Position numbers and translations under genes: made by a program
Part shown: positions 12,334 to 13,352 of the stretch, one piece after another
Position numbering within the stretch: the stretch's first letter is position 1
Layout: every line of letters begins with the position of its first letter
Notes under the pieces: generated by a model
Seen by the model: only the letters and a program-made list of their open reading frames with translations
Told to the model about the DNA's origin: nothing
Databases searched by the model: none
From: Sphingomonas sp.
GTDB taxonomy: Bacteria; Pseudomonadota; Alphaproteobacteria; Sphingomonadales; Sphingomonadaceae
NCBI GenBank assembly: GCA_025935515.1
Contig: JAICVC010000045.1
Span: forward strand, 1-13,352
Length of the DNA stretch: 13,352 nucleotides
Reading direction: 5' to 3'

Positions 12334-13352
12334 ATGCGCATCGGGGTGCCCAAAGAAATCAAGGTCCATGAATATCGCGTGGGACTGACGCCGGCGTCGG
12401 TCGCCGAGCTGGTGGCCCACGGCCACGAGGTGGTGGTCGAGACCAAGGCCGGCAACGGCATCGATTGCCCGGATGGCGCCTACGAGAAGGCCGGGGCCAA
12501 GATCCTTCCCGACGCCGCGGCAGTCTTCAAGGCGGCCGACATGATCGTGAAGGTCAAGGAACCCCAGCCGCAAGAGATCGCGATGCTGGAATCGCGGCAC
12601 ATCCTCTTCACCTACCTCCACCTCGCGGCCGACAAGGACCAAGCGATCGGCCTGATGAAGTCGGGCGCGACCTGCATCGCGTACGAGACCGTCACTGCGC
12701 GGAACGGCTCGCTGCCGCTGCTGAAGCCGATGAGCGAAGTCGCGGGTCGAATGTCGGTCCAGGTCGGCGCCCATTATCTCGAGAAGGAGCAAGGCGGCCG
12801 CGGAGTCCTGCTCGGCGGCGTTCCCGGCGTTGCGCCGGCCAAGGTCGCGATCCTTGGCGGCGGAGTTTCGGGCGTGAACGCCGCGCAGATGGCAACCGGA
12901 ATGCGCGCCGACGTCACCATCTACGACATCAACAACGACCGCCTCGCGGAGCTCGACATGTTCTTCTCGAGTCAGATCAAGACCGCTTATGCCTCGCGCG
13001 CGGCGATCGCGAACGCGGTCAAGGAAGCGGAGCTGGTCATCGGGGCGGTGCTGGTTCCCGGCGCCGCTGCACCCAAGCTCGTCACCCGGGACATGCTGAA
13101 GACGATGAAGCGCGGATCGGTGCTGGTCGATATCGCGATCGACCAGGGCGGCTGCTTCGAGACGTCGCACGCGACCACGCACGCCGACCCGGTCTACACC
13201 GTCGACGGGATCATCCACTATTGCGTCGCCAACATGCCGGGCGCCGTCGCCCGCACCAGCGCCTTCGCCCTCAACAATGCGACGCTGCCTTTCGCTCTCA
13301 AGATCGCGAACCTCGGCGCGGAAGAAGCGATGCGGCAGGACCCGCACCTCGC
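12334..13352 (+). CDS. ald: Alanine dehydrogenase, 3' end beyond window
   Basis: This cytoplasmic enzyme oxidises L-alanine to pyruvate and ammonia with NAD+, or runs in reverse. 339 codons are present of about 371 usual. It starts MRIGVPKEIK, as the family does. R15 and K75 bind pyruvate, H96 in YLHLAAD and D270 in VDIAIDQGG are catalytic, and the NAD-binding loop is GGGVSG (175-180), with D198 at the end of the next strand to hold the adenosine ribose. The related PntA subunit has a different surrounding sequence and lacks the GGCFETS stretch after the catalytic Asp. GGAG at 12319-12322 lies 11 bases before the ATG. The gene is divergent from kup and has its own candidate promoter. Confidence 0.97.
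   Translation, partial: MRIGVPKEIKVHEYRVGLTPASVAELVAHGHEVVVETKAGNGIDCPDGAYEKAGAKILPDAAAVFKAADMIVKVKEPQPQEIAMLESRHILFTYLHLAADKDQAIGLMKSGATCIAYETVTARNGSLPLLKPMSEVAGRMSVQVGAHYLEKEQGGRGVLLGGVPGVAPAKVAILGGGVSGVNAAQMATGMRADVTIYDINNDRLAELDMFFSSQIKTAYASRAAIANAVKEAELVIGAVLVPGAAAPKLVTRDMLKTMKRGSVLVDIAIDQGGCFETSHATTHADPVYTVDGIIHYCVANMPGAVARTSAFALNNATLPFALKIANLGAEEAMRQDPHL

Overview
The window looks like a chromosomal segment of a high-GC alphaproteobacterium, most likely a sphingomonad (Sphingomonas or a close relative). The reasons are the short ProRS without an editing insertion, the proS-lolC-lolD order, the PEPxxWA-type C-terminal signal, an EcfG-type promoter motif, and the overall gene content. 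I see no phage, IS or plasmid gene and no CRISPR array; most genes are ordinary housekeeping or envelope genes.

Left part (1-3856, minus strand): a tightly coupled operon reads right to left. It holds proS (prolyl-tRNA synthetase), a LolC/E permease, LolD ATPase, and a membrane-anchored protein I do not recognise, whose C-terminus lies outside the window. The stop and start codons overlap at all three junctions. A sigma70-like promoter ends so close to the proS start that the mRNA may be leaderless.

Middle (3857-5134, plus strand): the gene-free stretch 3857-4219 can fold into a long closed stem followed by a strong Rho-independent terminator, so it is a candidate small RNA, possibly 6S-like. 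Three consecutive small secreted proteins follow. Each has a signal peptide and a short C-terminal Trp-Asn/Gly plus Gly-Leu repeat ending in basic residues (WGxxGxxG-CTERM-like). A long hairpin then overlaps the ribosome binding site of metC (cystathionine beta-lyase, 5211-6377).

Next (6362-8303, minus strand): an apparent envelope operon of a PEPxxWA-CTERM protein with a proline-rich stalk, an L,D-transpeptidase and a secreted CAP-domain protein. Upstream of it lies an elongator-type tRNA-Met(CAU). The tRNA promoter sits back to back with a GGAAC-N16-CGTT EcfG-type stress promoter that serves a DUF3775 gene on the plus strand.

Right part (9113-12144, minus strand): kup (potassium uptake), a membrane protein with a PRC-barrel-like tail, and a 2'-5' RNA ligase family protein, probably one transcript. 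Divergent from kup, ald (alanine dehydrogenase) starts at 12334 behind a recognisable promoter and runs off the right edge about 30 codons short of its end.
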